DNA from: Stenomitos frigidus ULC18
Lineage (GTDB): Bacteria; Cyanobacteriota; Cyanobacteriia; Leptolyngbyales; Leptolyngbyaceae
Length of the DNA: 64,000 nt
Direction of reading: 5' to 3'
Assembly (NCBI RefSeq): GCF_003003795.1
Contig: NZ_PVWK01000014.1
Coordinates: 62,001-126,000, forward strand
Shown here: positions 27,970 to 37,226 of the stretch, one piece after another
How the letters are laid out: every line of letters starts with the position of its first letter
Numbering within the stretch: position 1 is the stretch's first letter
Program-made: the position numbers and the translations under genes
The notes under the pieces: model-generated
Told to the model about the DNA's origin: nothing
Database searches by the model: none
Seen by the model: the letters and a program-made list of their open reading frames with translations, nothing else

Positions 27970-29117
27970 GGAAAATTCCCCTCGCGTGGCTGCAGGTGAG
28001 CCGCGATCGCAACCGTCTGATCGTGGCTATGGCTGGCATTGCCTTCGCTGACATACTGATGTTTATGCAGCTAGGCTTTCGGACGGCGCTCTACGACAGC
28101 AATACGCAAGTGCATCGTAGTTTGCGCGCTGATCTGGTGTTGGTCAGCCCATTGGCCCGAAACATCGTGAGTATGACGGATTTTCCACGACGACGCTTGT
28201 ATCAGGCCAAGAGTTTTGGTGGGGTACAGTCAGCAGACGCGCTGTATGCCGATTCGCGGGAATGGAAGAATCCCGATACTCGGCATAATGAAGGCATTTT
28301 GTTTTTGGGCTTCAATCCAGAAAAGTCTGCTTTTAATTTGCCAGGGGTCGATCGCAACCTGGACAAACTCAAAATGCCCGATACGGTTCTGTTTGATGAG
28401 GGGTCACGGGGTAAATACGAGGCTACGATCGCCGCTTTACAAGCCGGTCAGGTCGTGCCCACCGAAATGCGGAGTCGCAAGATCAAGCTTGCCGGTTTAT
28501 TTATGGTTGGTGCGTCGTTTGCAGCCGATGGCAATGTGATTACCAGCGATCAGAATTTTTTGCGGCTCTTTCCCGAGCGTCAACAGTCAGAAGTCAGTGC
28601 TGGCCTCATTACATTAGAACCAGGCGTTGATCCGGTGCAGATGCAGCAAGTCCTTCAGGCCAATTTGCCGAATGATGTGAAGGTGATGACGCTAGCTGAG
28701 TTTGCCGAACTAGAAAAAACGTACTGGCAAAACAACACGCCGATCGGCTTCATCTTCAGCTTAGGCACGGTCATTGGCTTTATTGTCGGCGCGGTCATTG
28801 TGTATCAAATTCTGTCGAGTGATGTAGCAGAGCACTTGCCAGAATACGCCACGCTAAAAGCAATGGGCTATGGCGATCGCTATCTCTTAAGCGTGGTGTT
28901 TCAGGAAGCGCTCATTCTTGCCATTCTGGGCTTTATCCCAGGGCTTGGAATTTCCACAGGGCTCTATGCCTTGACCAGAGGCGCTACCAATCTACCGCTT
29001 TTTATGACCCTCACCCGGGTCGCCACCGTCTTCATGCTGACGATCGGCATGTGTTTGCTTTCGGGCGCGATCGCTACGCGGAAACTGCGATCGGCGGATC
29101 CGGCTGATATTTTTTAG
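27966..29117 (+). CDS. devC: DevC-family ABC exporter permease
   Basis: A 383-aa inner-membrane permease of the DevC family. One N-terminal membrane segment (about residues 20-45) is followed by a periplasmic domain (about 46-250). Three C-terminal segments include the FtsX part with TLKAMGYGDRYLLSVVFQEA near 296-315. The start overlaps the devB stop. It is followed nine bases later by devA behind an AGGAGG site. The three genes form one tight operon under the divergent PadR regulator. Confidence 0.93.
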   Translation: MRKIPLAWLQVSRDRNRLIVAMAGIAFADILMFMQLGFRTALYDSNTQVHRSLRADLVLVSPLARNIVSMTDFPRRRLYQAKSFGGVQSADALYADSREWKNPDTRHNEGILFLGFNPEKSAFNLPGVDRNLDKLKMPDTVLFDEGSRGKYEATIAALQAGQVVPTEMRSRKIKLAGLFMVGASFAADGNVITSDQNFLRLFPERQQSEVSAGLITLEPGVDPVQMQQVLQANLPNDVKVMTLAEFAELEKTYWQNNTPIGFIFSLGTVIGFIVGAVIVYQILSSDVAEHLPEYATLKAMGYGDRYLLSVVFQEALILAILGFIPGLGISTGLYALTRGATNLPLFMTLTRVATVFMLTIGMCLLSGAIATRKLRSADPADIF

Positions 29118-29125
29118 GAGGTTCT

Positions 29126-29848
29126 ATGCAATCTCTCAACACCGCTCAACCGATTGTTTCGATCCAGGCCTTAGATCACTATTACGGTCAGGGACGGCTC
29201 CAGAAACAGGTTTTGTTTGACATTCAGTTAGACATTCAGGCCGGCGAAATTGTCATCATGACGGGACCATCTGGGTCAGGTAAAACCACCTTGCTGTCAT
29301 TGATTGGTAGCCTGCGGTCTGCCCAAAGTGGCAGCTTAAAGGTGCTTGGACAGGAACTCTGTGGCGCTAGTAAGCAACAGATGGTAACGCTACGGCAAAA
29401 CATTGGCTATATCTTTCAGGCGCACAACTTGCTGAAGTTTCTCACCGCTAAACAAAACGTGCAGATGTCTCTAGAGCTGCATGCTTTGTCCGCCGCCGAA
29501 ACCCACGCAAGAGCTGAAGCAATGCTGGCAGCAGTGGGGCTGGAGGAACGATCGAGCGACTACCCAGAAAATCTGTCGGGCGGGCAAAAACAGCGTGTAG
29601 CGATCGCCCGTGCCCTAGTCAGTCAGCCCAAACTCGTGTTAGCAGATGAACCCACTGCTGCGTTAGACAAACAAGCGGGGCGCAATGTCGTGGAACTGAT
29701 GCAGCGTCTTGCCAAAGAACAGGGCTGTACGATTTTGCTGGTGACGCATGACAACCGCATTCTCGACATCGCCGATCGCATTATGCAGATGGAAGATGGA
29801 CGTCTCACAGCGAATGCTCAACGAACGCAAACAACGCCTGCCGCCTGA
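29126..29848 (+). CDS. devA: DevA-family ABC exporter ATPase
   Basis: A 240-aa ATP-binding subunit with Walker A GPSGSGKTT (47-55), signature LSGGQKQRVAIARAL (about 152-166), and Walker B LVLADEPTAALD (about 170-182). A switch His follows in LLVTHDN. AGGAGG lies six bases before the ATG. It energises the DevBC exporter. This is the last gene of the operon; the next gene starts 238 bp downstream after the phased repeats. Confidence 0.95.
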   Translation: MQSLNTAQPIVSIQALDHYYGQGRLQKQVLFDIQLDIQAGEIVIMTGPSGSGKTTLLSLIGSLRSAQSGSLKVLGQELCGASKQQMVTLRQNIGYIFQAHNLLKFLTAKQNVQMSLELHALSAAETHARAEAMLAAVGLEERSSDYPENLSGGQKQRVAIARALVSQPKLVLADEPTAALDKQAGRNVVELMQRLAKEQGCTILLVTHDNRILDIADRIMQMEDGRLTANAQRTQTTPAA

Positions 29849-29890
29849 GTGCAATCACCTCTGATTCAGTTTCTGGCAGAGTCAACAAAC

Positions 29891-29995
29891 GATGCAGAAG
29901 CAATGTGAGGCCATACAGAAGCATCGCCCCTTGCCACACAAAAGGATTGTGACTCGGTACAGAAGCAATGTGACCCGATACAAAAGGATTGTTGG
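29891..29995. repeat. Five phased 19-bp direct repeats upstream of the carotenoid oxygenase gene
   Basis: Five related 19-mers start at 29891, 29912, 29935, 29956 and 29977, spaced 21, 23, 21 and 21 bp, close to two helical turns. The working consensus is GATACARAAGCAATGTGAC; the copy at 29912 is the most diverged. Same-face spacing suggests cooperative protein binding. They end about 90 bp before the next start codon. Confidence 0.65.
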
Positions 29996-30086
29996 GGCGA
30001 TCGGCTCAACGATCAACACGAAACAGCCGACAGAACGTGTCAATTACATGCCAGACCAATCATCATGAGGAAAACGGAGTTTAGCG

Positions 30087-31517
30087 ATGGTAATAGCAGT
30101 ACAAGCAACCGCAGCCTGGTCAAAAGCAGTCCTTCAATCTGCAACAGAATTTGGCCCTGTGCCACTCACCGTTTTAGCGGGGGCAGTGCCTCCGGGCTTG
30201 CGTGGTTCTCTCTATCGCAACGGGCCTGCCACGTTAGAACGCGGTGGACAACGCGTAGGGCACTGGTTTGATGGCGATGGTGGCATCTTGGGGCTTCATT
30301 TCACCGACGGTAGAGCAACAGGCGTTTATCGCTACATTCAAACAGCGGGCTATCGAGCCGAGAAGCAAGCAGGCAAATTTTTGTTTGGCGGTTACGGGAT
30401 GATGCCTCCTGGTGACTGGTGGGAGCGGTTTAACAAAGGGCCAAAAAATGTTGCGAATACATCCGTCATCGCGCTGCCTGATAAGCTGCTGGCGCTGTGG
30501 GAAGGTGGACTCCCCCATGCTCTGACGCTGGAGACGCTCGACACGCTGGGACTTGATGACCTCGGTGGTTTAGACGGAGCCGCCTATTCGGCACACCCGA
30601 AACGTGACCCGCAGACGGGTGAAATTTTCAACTTTGGGGTGAGCTTTGGGCAAAATGGCACGCTGAATCTGTATCGTAGCGATGCCAGTGGGACGGTGCA
30701 GCAGCATGGCAAAATCCCGCTTCAGGGGTTGCCTCTCATCCATGATTGTGTGCTGGCAGGCAGGTATCTGGTGTTTTGCATGTCGCCCGTGCGTCTGAAT
30801 GCATTGCCTCTTTTAGCCATGCTCAAGAGCTACAGTGAGGCGCTAACCTGGCAACCAGAGAAAGGGACTGAGATCATTGTCGTCGATCGCACCACGCTTG
30901 AAGTGGTCAGTCGCACCGAAGCCGATCCCTGGTATCAATGGCACTTTGGTAATGGTGGCGAGCTTCCCGACGGCTCGATCGCCTTCGATCTGGTGCGCTA
31001 TGAGGACTTCCAGACCAACCAATTTTTGCAAGAAGTCTCAACCGGGCACACCAACACGCTGGCTAAAGGAACCCTGTGGCAACTGCGGCTAGAACCCAAT
31101 GCGGGTGTCGTGCTGGAGTGCAATCAAGTCGTCGATCGCAGCTGTGAGTTTCCCACCGTAGAGCCCAGCATGGTCGGTCAGCGATCGCGCTATACGTACC
31201 TGTCGCTGCATCGTCAAGATACCGTGCTGCAGCATGAACTGTTTGGCACGATCGCCCGCTTCGACTACCAGACCGCCACCCTTACCGAAGCCGATTTGGG
31301 CACCAATCGCTATCCCAGCGAACCCATTTATGCACCGGACGCTGACAATGCGGGTCAGGGCTGGGTTCTGACCGTTGTGTATGACGGCACTACTGACTGT
31401 AGTGAAGCCTGGATTTTTGATGGCGATCGGCTGGATGATGAGCCTGTCTGTAAACTAGCCCTTCCCCACGTTGTGCCACCCGGTTTTCATGGCACCTGGA
31501 ATCCACGCACGCGGTAG
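30087..31517 (+). CDS. Carotenoid cleavage oxygenase
   Basis: A 476-aa seven-bladed-propeller Fe(II) oxygenase of the RPE65/CCD family, which splits carotenoids or apocarotenoids to retinal-type products. The four iron-binding histidines are visible: H170 (AYSAHPK), H219 (LIHDC), H286 (WHFGN) and H468 (GFHGTW). The N-terminus has the family motif PPGLRGSLYRNGP. The start ATG at 30087 has GGAG about ten bases before it. Cyanobacterial relatives cleave apocarotenals; the exact substrate is not readable here. The phased repeats upstream probably govern expression. Confidence 0.93.
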   Translation: MVIAVQATAAWSKAVLQSATEFGPVPLTVLAGAVPPGLRGSLYRNGPATLERGGQRVGHWFDGDGGILGLHFTDGRATGVYRYIQTAGYRAEKQAGKFLFGGYGMMPPGDWWERFNKGPKNVANTSVIALPDKLLALWEGGLPHALTLETLDTLGLDDLGGLDGAAYSAHPKRDPQTGEIFNFGVSFGQNGTLNLYRSDASGTVQQHGKIPLQGLPLIHDCVLAGRYLVFCMSPVRLNALPLLAMLKSYSEALTWQPEKGTEIIVVDRTTLEVVSRTEADPWYQWHFGNGGELPDGSIAFDLVRYEDFQTNQFLQEVSTGHTNTLAKGTLWQLRLEPNAGVVLECNQVVDRSCEFPTVEPSMVGQRSRYTYLSLHRQDTVLQHELFGTIARFDYQTATLTEADLGTNRYPSEPIYAPDADNAGQGWVLTVVYDGTTDCSEAWIFDGDRLDDEPVCKLALPHVVPPGFHGTWNPRTR

Positions 31518-31617
31518 CTTACGATTCAAGCCTTTGCGGGTAGTCCTCTTTAGAAAAGGACACTGCCCATCCGCCGCTGCCGCTCTCTAGCACTACCGCA
31601 CGCCTGACTCCCGAACC

Positions 31618-31950
31618 CTAAAAGCGGAGCCTGCCTTCAGTTAAAAGTTTGAAGCCCGAGATGAGTGCGGCAAAGGCAATCATAAAGTTCCAAAGGCTGG
31701 TCGGCTTCAGCATCACGCCGCCGCTGAGAAAAACGAGCACAATACCAAAAATCAATAAACCCCAGCCCAAGCTACCCGTTTGACGGCGAAAAAACAGCAG
31801 TGAGGTCACGCCACCCATGATGGCTAAAACAGAACCTAACGCTGGCAGGTTGCGCCAGAAGTAGGGGGAATAGTAGGTCGAAAACATAATGTTCTGACCC
31901 AAAAAATACATACCTGCCAGCAGCAGCAATAGACCAAATAACTGACTCAT
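31618..31950 (-). CDS. Small four-span membrane protein
   Basis: A 110-aa hydrophobic protein with about four membrane segments (about residues 3-21, 35-55, 62-80, 84-104) and short polar loops, one of which (FSTYYSPYFWRN) is aromatic-rich. I do not recognise a characterised family, although similar small proteins occur in cyanobacteria. Convergent with the carotenoid oxygenase gene. Confidence 0.7.
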   Translation of the reverse strand: MSQLFGLLLLLAGMYFLGQNIMFSTYYSPYFWRNLPALGSVLAIMGGVTSLLFFRRQTGSLGWGLLIFGIVLVFLSGGVMLKPTSLWNFMIAFAALISGFKLLTEGRLRF

Positions 31951-32062
31951 TGGCTCAAAAAACGTCCCAATTTGTGTTTATCGTTCCCTACATCCATCAA
32001 AAATCACGACTCAAGAGGGCGATTCCGGATAGAGTCAGTCATATTGTTTGTACTGAGGATGA

Positions 32063-33646
32063 CTAATGCCCAAAAGAAGAGCCACCGGGGTCTTTTTCCA
32101 TTTCGGTGGTAATGCGTGGTTTCAGCTTATCAAACTCTGACTTCAGTAGATTTTTGCTGAGGGTAGCTTGCCCGATCGATCGCCAAGATTGACTGGTAAT
32201 AGCCCATTCTTGAAGCTGCAGCCGTTGGGATTCGTTAATCGTGATGGTCATCGCGTGCACGCAGGCATCGGGTTGCTCCAGCCCAAACAACAAGAGTTGA
32301 TACTCCCCTTTTTCAATCAACAGTCGAATCAGCTCTTGACCCTGTAGAGTTTTGAGATCCAGGTAGCAGGGCAGCCAGCGTGGCCCTTGCTCTTGCTTGC
32401 CATTGCCTTTCTGACTGCGCTTACGGTTGTAAATGCCTGTAATCCACAGCAGCGTTGGGTGTGGCGACATGGCGTAGAGGAAATTTTTGTAAATGACATT
32501 GTAGAGTCTGTACACCTGCAGATTTTGAATTTCTTGCTGGGGTAGCATAACCCACACGGCTGGTAGATTTTGTCGACCCATCGCCAAAGTTTGAGCAAAG
32601 ACGATTTGCGCCGTCGGTTTATCCTGGGGCCAGGTGGCAACCTGCCACGCTCCATCCACTGGGAGGAGGAGATCGAGCTGCGGTGGTAGTGAACTTTTTA
32701 CGGGTTTGCGTTGCAGAATTCTGCTGATGTCTCCAACAACGCGATCCTTTTCGAGGTACCGCTTGTGTAACGGTTCTAAGGCCTCAAGGACATGAGCAAC
32801 TGACTGTGGGCGATCTCTAGGTGACTTTGCCAGGCAGCTCATGACTAAGTTTTCTAGCGCTTTCGGTAGCTTCAGATGGGGACTAACGGCTTCAAACGAT
32901 CGCGGCGGTTGAGAATGATGGGCTTTGTACCAGGCACCGAACGCGTGCGTTTCGACATGAAGCGGCATTTTACCCGTCAGCATCTCGTACATCATGACGC
33001 CGAGACTGTAGATGTCAGAGCGTGAATCGAGTTCTCGACCTTCCATCTGCTCTGGCGAGGAGTAGGCCAGGGTACCCATGTAAGAGCTGGTCTGATCACT
33101 ATTGGCTTGCAGCAGTTTAGAAATGCCGAAATCGAGAATTTTTACCAGTTCCCCCAGGCTCGCATCGCGGCTGACCAAGATGTTGCTGGGCTTGATGTCA
33201 CGGTGAATGATGGAATACACCGTATCGTCGATCACGATGCCCTGGTGAGCACACTGTAAACCGAGCGAAATCTGCCGAGCAAGGGTCAGGAAGCGAGGCA
33301 ACGGGAGCGGCTGATTATTAATGACTTCGCTCAGGCTTTGCCCCTGCAAATACTCCATGACGTAAAAAGGAACCTCTTCTTCCTTGTAGTCCGTGACGCC
33401 ATAATCGATGACATTGACGATGTGAATGCTTTTACGCCCCAATTGGGCACAGGTGCGTGCTTCACTCTTAAAGCGATCGCGCATTTTAGGGTTGAGCAGC
33501 GCTTGCGCTAGAAACTTAACGGCAATCACGCCCCCCAGCAACGTATCTTCTGCCCGGTAGACTCGCCCCATTGCGCCTTTGCCAATTAGTTCAGCAAGTC
33601 GATAACGGTTAGCAAGTAAGCGTCCAAGGTTAGAATCGGTCGTCAT
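32063..33646 (-). CDS. Serine/threonine protein kinase with cyanobacterial C-terminal domain
   Basis: A 527-aa soluble Hanks-type kinase. It has a glycine loop IGKGAMGRVY (21-30), catalytic Lys44 (AVKF), HRDIKPSN (148-155), DFG (172-174) and an activation segment ending YSSPEQMEG. The kinase domain ends near residue 290. The C-terminal 220 residues (about 320-510) form a compact alpha/beta-looking domain with no membrane segment and no PASTA, TPR or WD repeats. I do not recognise it. No target or phosphatase is encoded alongside. Confidence 0.92.
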   Translation of the reverse strand: MTTDSNLGRLLANRYRLAELIGKGAMGRVYRAEDTLLGGVIAVKFLAQALLNPKMRDRFKSEARTCAQLGRKSIHIVNVIDYGVTDYKEEEVPFYVMEYLQGQSLSEVINNQPLPLPRFLTLARQISLGLQCAHQGIVIDDTVYSIIHRDIKPSNILVSRDASLGELVKILDFGISKLLQANSDQTSSYMGTLAYSSPEQMEGRELDSRSDIYSLGVMMYEMLTGKMPLHVETHAFGAWYKAHHSQPPRSFEAVSPHLKLPKALENLVMSCLAKSPRDRPQSVAHVLEALEPLHKRYLEKDRVVGDISRILQRKPVKSSLPPQLDLLLPVDGAWQVATWPQDKPTAQIVFAQTLAMGRQNLPAVWVMLPQQEIQNLQVYRLYNVIYKNFLYAMSPHPTLLWITGIYNRKRSQKGNGKQEQGPRWLPCYLDLKTLQGQELIRLLIEKGEYQLLLFGLEQPDACVHAMTITINESQRLQLQEWAITSQSWRSIGQATLSKNLLKSEFDKLKPRITTEMEKDPGGSSFGH

Positions 33647-33765
33647 AGTTCACGCCAAGGGGGCAATTGCTGCTCCTGAGTGCTCAGGTACAACACAGTG
33701 CAAGTTCAACAACACAGCCATAAGTTGATGCAAGAGTCTTGGCTGTTAGTAGAGGGACTCTGCGA

Positions 33766-33897
33766 TTAGGGACTTTAAAGAAATAATGTTATGGACTGTA
33801 GCGGTCAGCCGTCAGCGGTCAGCGGTCAGCCGTTAGAGAAAAGCTGATAGCTGATGGCTGATCCAAAAGTATGCACTTATTTTTTAACAAGTCCTTA
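33766..33897. mobile_element. MITE copy with TTA target duplication
   Basis: A 132-bp element flanked by TTA on both sides. The left end GGGACTTTAAAGAAATAATG and the inverted right end GGACTTGTTAAAAAATAAG form imperfect terminal repeats. The core is GCGGTCA and GCTGATA heptads. The TNA target and the ends suggest mobilisation by an IS5-type transposase, none of which is present in the window. Confidence 0.75.
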
Positions 33898-33981
33898 GTC
33901 ATCCCATCAAGTCTAGTAATCCCGTAAAATCTATTTTAGCGATCTCAGTTGCGTCAGGTGTCTGGGTTTCTTGCCTGCGAT

Positions 33982-34029
33982 CGCTCCCTTTGAATGACGC
34001 TCCCTTTGAATAACGCTCCCTTTGAAAGA
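33982..34029. repeat. Three tandem 16-bp units
   Basis: CGCTCCCTTTGAATGA, CGCTCCCTTTGAATAA and CGCTCCCTTTGAAAGA follow each other with an exact 16-bp period. With the MITE at 33766 they account for most of the spacer 33647-34123. Confidence 0.8.
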
Positions 34030-34123
34030 AAAGTAGATGTAATGGCTCCAGTCAAAGGCCTTGTTAAGCCATCACATCTAACCAATCGTGTCACCGTGAT
34101 CTTTCAGCAAACTTAAATAAAGC

Positions 34124-34570
34124 CTAATCAGAGTGCCGCTCTAGTGTCGCCTCCATCGTGCTGGTGAGGTAATGACCCGCCATAATGCCACTGGACAGAT
34201 AGTACTTATTGTCATCCATACGGTAGAGCGTTTCAAACCCACTACGGCGCTGTCGATCGCCCAGTACCCAATACCGTTGCACGATCGACTCTTGGGCAAC
34301 CCAGCCTTCGCCCTCCACGCGACCGAGTAGACTATGCTGCAGCACAAAGGTATATTGTCGCTCTCCAGCATCAAGCCGTCCCCGATACTGAAAGGAAATT
34401 TCTTCGCGATCAGTTCCCGGAAACGCCAGCTTTGTGACCATCGTAAACCAGTCATCTCGGCTCCAGCCGACCAGGGTTTTGCCAATTACAGTAACAGGCA
34501 TCCCGTTACGTTCAAGCCAGTTACCCTGGAGTGACCAGCGTCCCGCCTCCATTAAAAAGGTGTGAGCCAC
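34124..34570 (-). CDS. Conserved hypothetical beta-rich protein
   Basis: A 148-aa protein of alternating polar and hydrophobic strands. It contains GRWSLQGNWLERNG, then YRGRLDAGERQYTFVLQHS and a C-terminal SSGIMAGHYLTSTMEATLER, consistent with a lipocalin-like or DUF-type beta-barrel (inference). The start is a GTG at 34570 preceded by AAGGGA; an ATG six codons later is the alternative. It follows anmK on the same strand, 60 bp downstream. No function can be assigned. Confidence 0.65.
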   Translation of the reverse strand: MAHTFLMEAGRWSLQGNWLERNGMPVTVIGKTLVGWSRDDWFTMVTKLAFPGTDREEISFQYRGRLDAGERQYTFVLQHSLLGRVEGEGWVAQESIVQRYWVLGDRQRRSGFETLYRMDDNKYYLSSGIMAGHYLTSTMEATLERHSD

Positions 34571-34630
34571 ACTGCCATCCCTTGCTTTGATTGCTTCTTG
34601 TGATGCTGGTATTTGTGGTAATTCATGCTA

Positions 34631-35989
34631 TCACGCACCCAAGCCGCTGACCTGGTTAATTTCTCCTAACAGCACAGCGCCGGCAGCGCCAGTCACAGCA
34701 GGAAGATTACCAGGAATGCCCTGTTGTCGCCAGTAAGCGAGCACGGCAAAAGCGATCGCTTCCTTAAAATCGGCATTAAGACCCACCGCATCGGTTGTTA
34801 AAACAGGTATGCTGTCTAGCCGTTGCTGCAAGCGCTCTTTCAAATATAGGTTCTTACTGCCTCCACCGCATAGCAGGACTTGATCGGGCGGTTGAGGCAA
34901 AAAATCGCGATAGGTCTGGGCGATCGACGCGACCGTCAATTCTGTCAACGTTGCCAGCACATCAGCAGGACTGAGCGAGCGATCGCTGGCATCTGCCAGG
35001 CATTGCTCTAAGTAGGCCGCCCCAAACAATTCTCGCCCCGTTGATTTAGGCGGTGGTTGCCGGAAAAACGGCTGCTGTAGCCATTGATCAACCAATTCAG
35101 TACAGGGCGTACCACTCGCTGCCCAGGCTCCATCGCGATCGTAAGTCTTTGTGCCATTGGAAAACGCCTGTACTGCCAAATCGAGCAGGACATTGCCAGG
35201 GCCAGTATCCCAGCCGAGGGGGAAGGGGGAGAGGGGAGAGGGGAGAGGAGTGAGGAGTGAGGAGGAAAGTTTTGAGTTTTGAGTTTTGAGTTGCTGCTGA
35301 CCGCTGACTGCTGATTGCTGACTGCTGACCGCTGACCGCTGACCGCTAGCTGGCAAATACGCCACATTCCCAATGCCGCCAATGTTCTGCACACAGCGAC
35401 TGTATGTAGGGTGACTGAGAAGTGCGACATCAACAGCAGGAACGAGGGGCGCGCCCTGCCCACCAGCCGCTATATCAGCTGCGCGAAAGTTGCTAATCGT
35501 GGTGATGCCTGTCGCTTGAGCGATCGCCGCTCCACGTCCCAGTTGCAGGCTGTAGCCAAGTGGGTGTGGGGTGGGGTGTGGGATGTGGGGTAAGGGGTCA
35601 GAAATAAAGGCAGTCTCTCTCTGCTCCCCCTGCTGCTCTTGCTCTCCCCTCTCTCCTCTCTCCTCTCTCCTCTCCTCTTTCGGCGGTCGATGATACACCG
35701 TTTGCCCGTGCGAACCAATGAGGTCAGCCGTGGGATGCCCTTGCTGAATGGCGATCGCGGCTTGAGCAAATTGGACAGCGATCGCGTCATCCAGGTCTGC
35801 CAGGTCTGCCATTGAAAGTGGCGCGCCGCCACAAACCGCTAGAATTTGCTCACGCAAGGCGGGTGGGTAGGGGTAGGTTGCCCCCGCCAGTAGTTCGATT
35901 GTCAGATCAGTGGTGGAGCCAAAAATATGCACCAGGGCAGCATCGATGCCATCGACCGATGTACCGCTGATTAAGCCAATTGCAAGCAT
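34631..35989 (-). CDS. anmK: Anhydro-N-acetylmuramic acid kinase with two repeat-derived insertions
   Basis: Phosphorylates and opens 1,6-anhydroMurNAc during peptidoglycan recycling. The N-terminal phosphate loop [11 protein letters not shown] (6-16), the GSHGQT segment, [10 protein letters not shown] and GWDTGPGN are all present. At 452 aa it is about 70-80 residues longer than usual AnmK. The excess lies in two stretches: about 103-143, a charged [12 protein letters not shown] and HPTPHP run, and about 214-257, where Ser/Gln-rich sequence is a direct translation of intergenic heptad repeats. Both keep the frame open. The second sits just before the glycine loop, so activity needs testing. 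Confidence 0.9.
   Translation of the reverse strand: MLAIGLISGTSVDGIDAALVHIFGSTTDLTIELLAGATYPYPPALREQILAVCGGAPLSMADLADLDDAIAVQFAQAAIAIQQGHPTADLIGSHGQTVYHRPPKEERREERGERGEQEQQGEQRETAFISDPLPHIPHPTPHPLGYSLQLGRGAAIAQATGITTISNFRAADIAAGGQGAPLVPAVDVALLSHPTYSRCVQNIGGIGNVAYLPASGQRSAVSSQQSAVSGQQQLKTQNSKLSSSLLTPLPSPLSPFPLGWDTGPGNVLLDLAVQAFSNGTKTYDRDGAWAASGTPCTELVDQWLQQPFFRQPPPKSTGRELFGAAYLEQCLADASDRSLSPADVLATLTELTVASIAQTYRDFLPQPPDQVLLCGGGSKNLYLKERLQQRLDSIPVLTTDAVGLNADFKEAIAFAVLAYWRQQGIPGNLPAVTGAAGAVLLGEINQVSGLGA
35219..35347. repeat. In-frame heptad and GAGTTTT repeats inside anmK (site 2)
   Basis: Tandem GCTGACC/GCTGACT heptads, three or so GAGTTTT units and GGGGAGA units like those in the window's spacers. 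They are translated here as a Ser/Gln/Thr/Lys-rich loop. Confidence 0.8.
35560..35685. repeat. In-frame CTCTCTCCT and GGGTGTGG repeats inside anmK (site 1)
   Basis: A CT-rich tandem array with period seven to nine (CTCTCCTCTCTCCT-type), with GTGGGGTGTGGGATGTGGGG next to it. It encodes the Glu/Arg-rich run and His/Pro run that break the usual AnmK alignment. Confidence 0.75.
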
Positions 35990-36054
35990 TGCATCATCAG
36001 TGAGGGGTTGTTAGTTAATCATCGTCTAACAATCAACGACTCACAACTAAAAAC

Positions 36055-37191
36055 TCAAGTCGATGGCTTCTCAGTGGCGATGATGTGGATGTCAATGTTT
36101 TTCAGCGATCGTAGTAATTTTTGCGTGAGCGAGGTGCGCAAAAGAGATTTCCAGCGCGATCGCTGACTTTCACCAATGAAAATCTGGCTGATGTGGTAGT
36201 TTTGAGCTGCAGTGGCGATCGCCTTCGCTACATCCTGATCTTGCACTCGGATAAACTGACCGCCAAACTCTTTGCAAAGGCTTTCGCACATTTCAATATG
36301 CAGGCTCTCTTCTTTTGTCAGGAAGCGATCGGGATTGTCTACAAACAGACAGTACAGTGGGCCATGCATGTAGCTAGCCAGTCGTGCCCCTCGCCGAATA
36401 AGCTGTACGGCATTGGGATAAGTCGAGATACATACCAGCACTCGTTCGAGAATATTGCAGTGAGGCACGTGCGTTGTGGGCGCATTATCTGCCTGAAACG
36501 CATCGCCCTCAATGTTGTCAGCGACCTCACGCAGTGCCAGTTCGCGTAACGCAATGAGGTGACGCCGCTTAAAGAAATTTTGTAGCGACTGGTCAATCTT
36601 CTCCGGTGCGTAAATTTTGCCATCCTTGAGGCGTTCTTCCAGGGTCTCGGGCGTGACATCGATGACCACCACTTCATCGGCTTCGTCTAGCACCCGATCG
36701 GGAATGCGTTCGCGGACGACGACGCCTGTGATGCGGGCAACCGTATCGTTAAGGCTTTCGATATGCTGAATATTGACCGTAGAATACACGTCAATACCTA
36801 CCGCCAGAATCAGCTCAACATCCTGATAGCGCTTCTCGCGGTGGGCACCCGGCACGTTGGTGTGTGCCAGTTCATCGACCAGTACAAGCTGCGGTTGACG
36901 CGCAATGATTGCAGCGGTGTCCATTTCGGTCAGCGTGATCCCAGCACAGGTAAGGTGTTGACGCGGCACCGGCTCCAACCCGATCGCTTTCTGCGCCGTT
37001 TCAACCCGGTTGTGGGTTTCTAAAAGCCCAATGACCACGTCAATGCCTTCTTGCCGCAAACAATGGGCTTCTTCCAGCATGCGGTAGGTTTTACCAACAC
37101 CAGGAGACATACCAATGAAAATTTTGTGTTTCCCCCGGCGCACTGGGCGAAGCGTAGTGTTTCCCGTTACAGCCATAGAAGAGTCGTACAT
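36055..37191 (-). CDS. KdpD N-terminal sensor protein without histidine kinase
   Basis: A 378-aa soluble protein corresponding to the N-terminal part of KdpD. It has the KdpD domain with a Walker A GMSPGVGKT (27-35), LVDELAHTN (Walker B) and STVNIQHIESLND. A universal-stress-like domain (about 250-375) carries the QIFIGESQRSRW nucleotide loop. The membrane, GAF and kinase domains of full KdpD are absent, as in some cyanobacteria. A longer frame starts at 37260, but that start overlaps two palindromes in the divergent promoter region, so 37191 (or 37176) is preferred. It is divergent from a histidine kinase gene. A role in K+ sensing is likely but not shown. Confidence 0.85.
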   Translation of the reverse strand: MYDSSMAVTGNTTLRPVRRGKHKIFIGMSPGVGKTYRMLEEAHCLRQEGIDVVIGLLETHNRVETAQKAIGLEPVPRQHLTCAGITLTEMDTAAIIARQPQLVLVDELAHTNVPGAHREKRYQDVELILAVGIDVYSTVNIQHIESLNDTVARITGVVVRERIPDRVLDEADEVVVIDVTPETLEERLKDGKIYAPEKIDQSLQNFFKRRHLIALRELALREVADNIEGDAFQADNAPTTHVPHCNILERVLVCISTYPNAVQLIRRGARLASYMHGPLYCLFVDNPDRFLTKEESLHIEMCESLCKEFGGQFIRVQDQDVAKAIATAAQNYHISQIFIGESQRSRWKSLLRTSLTQKLLRSLKNIDIHIIATEKPST

Positions 37192-37226
37192 TGAAAAGAG
37201 GCCAATGCTGTTGGCAGCTCGATTGC

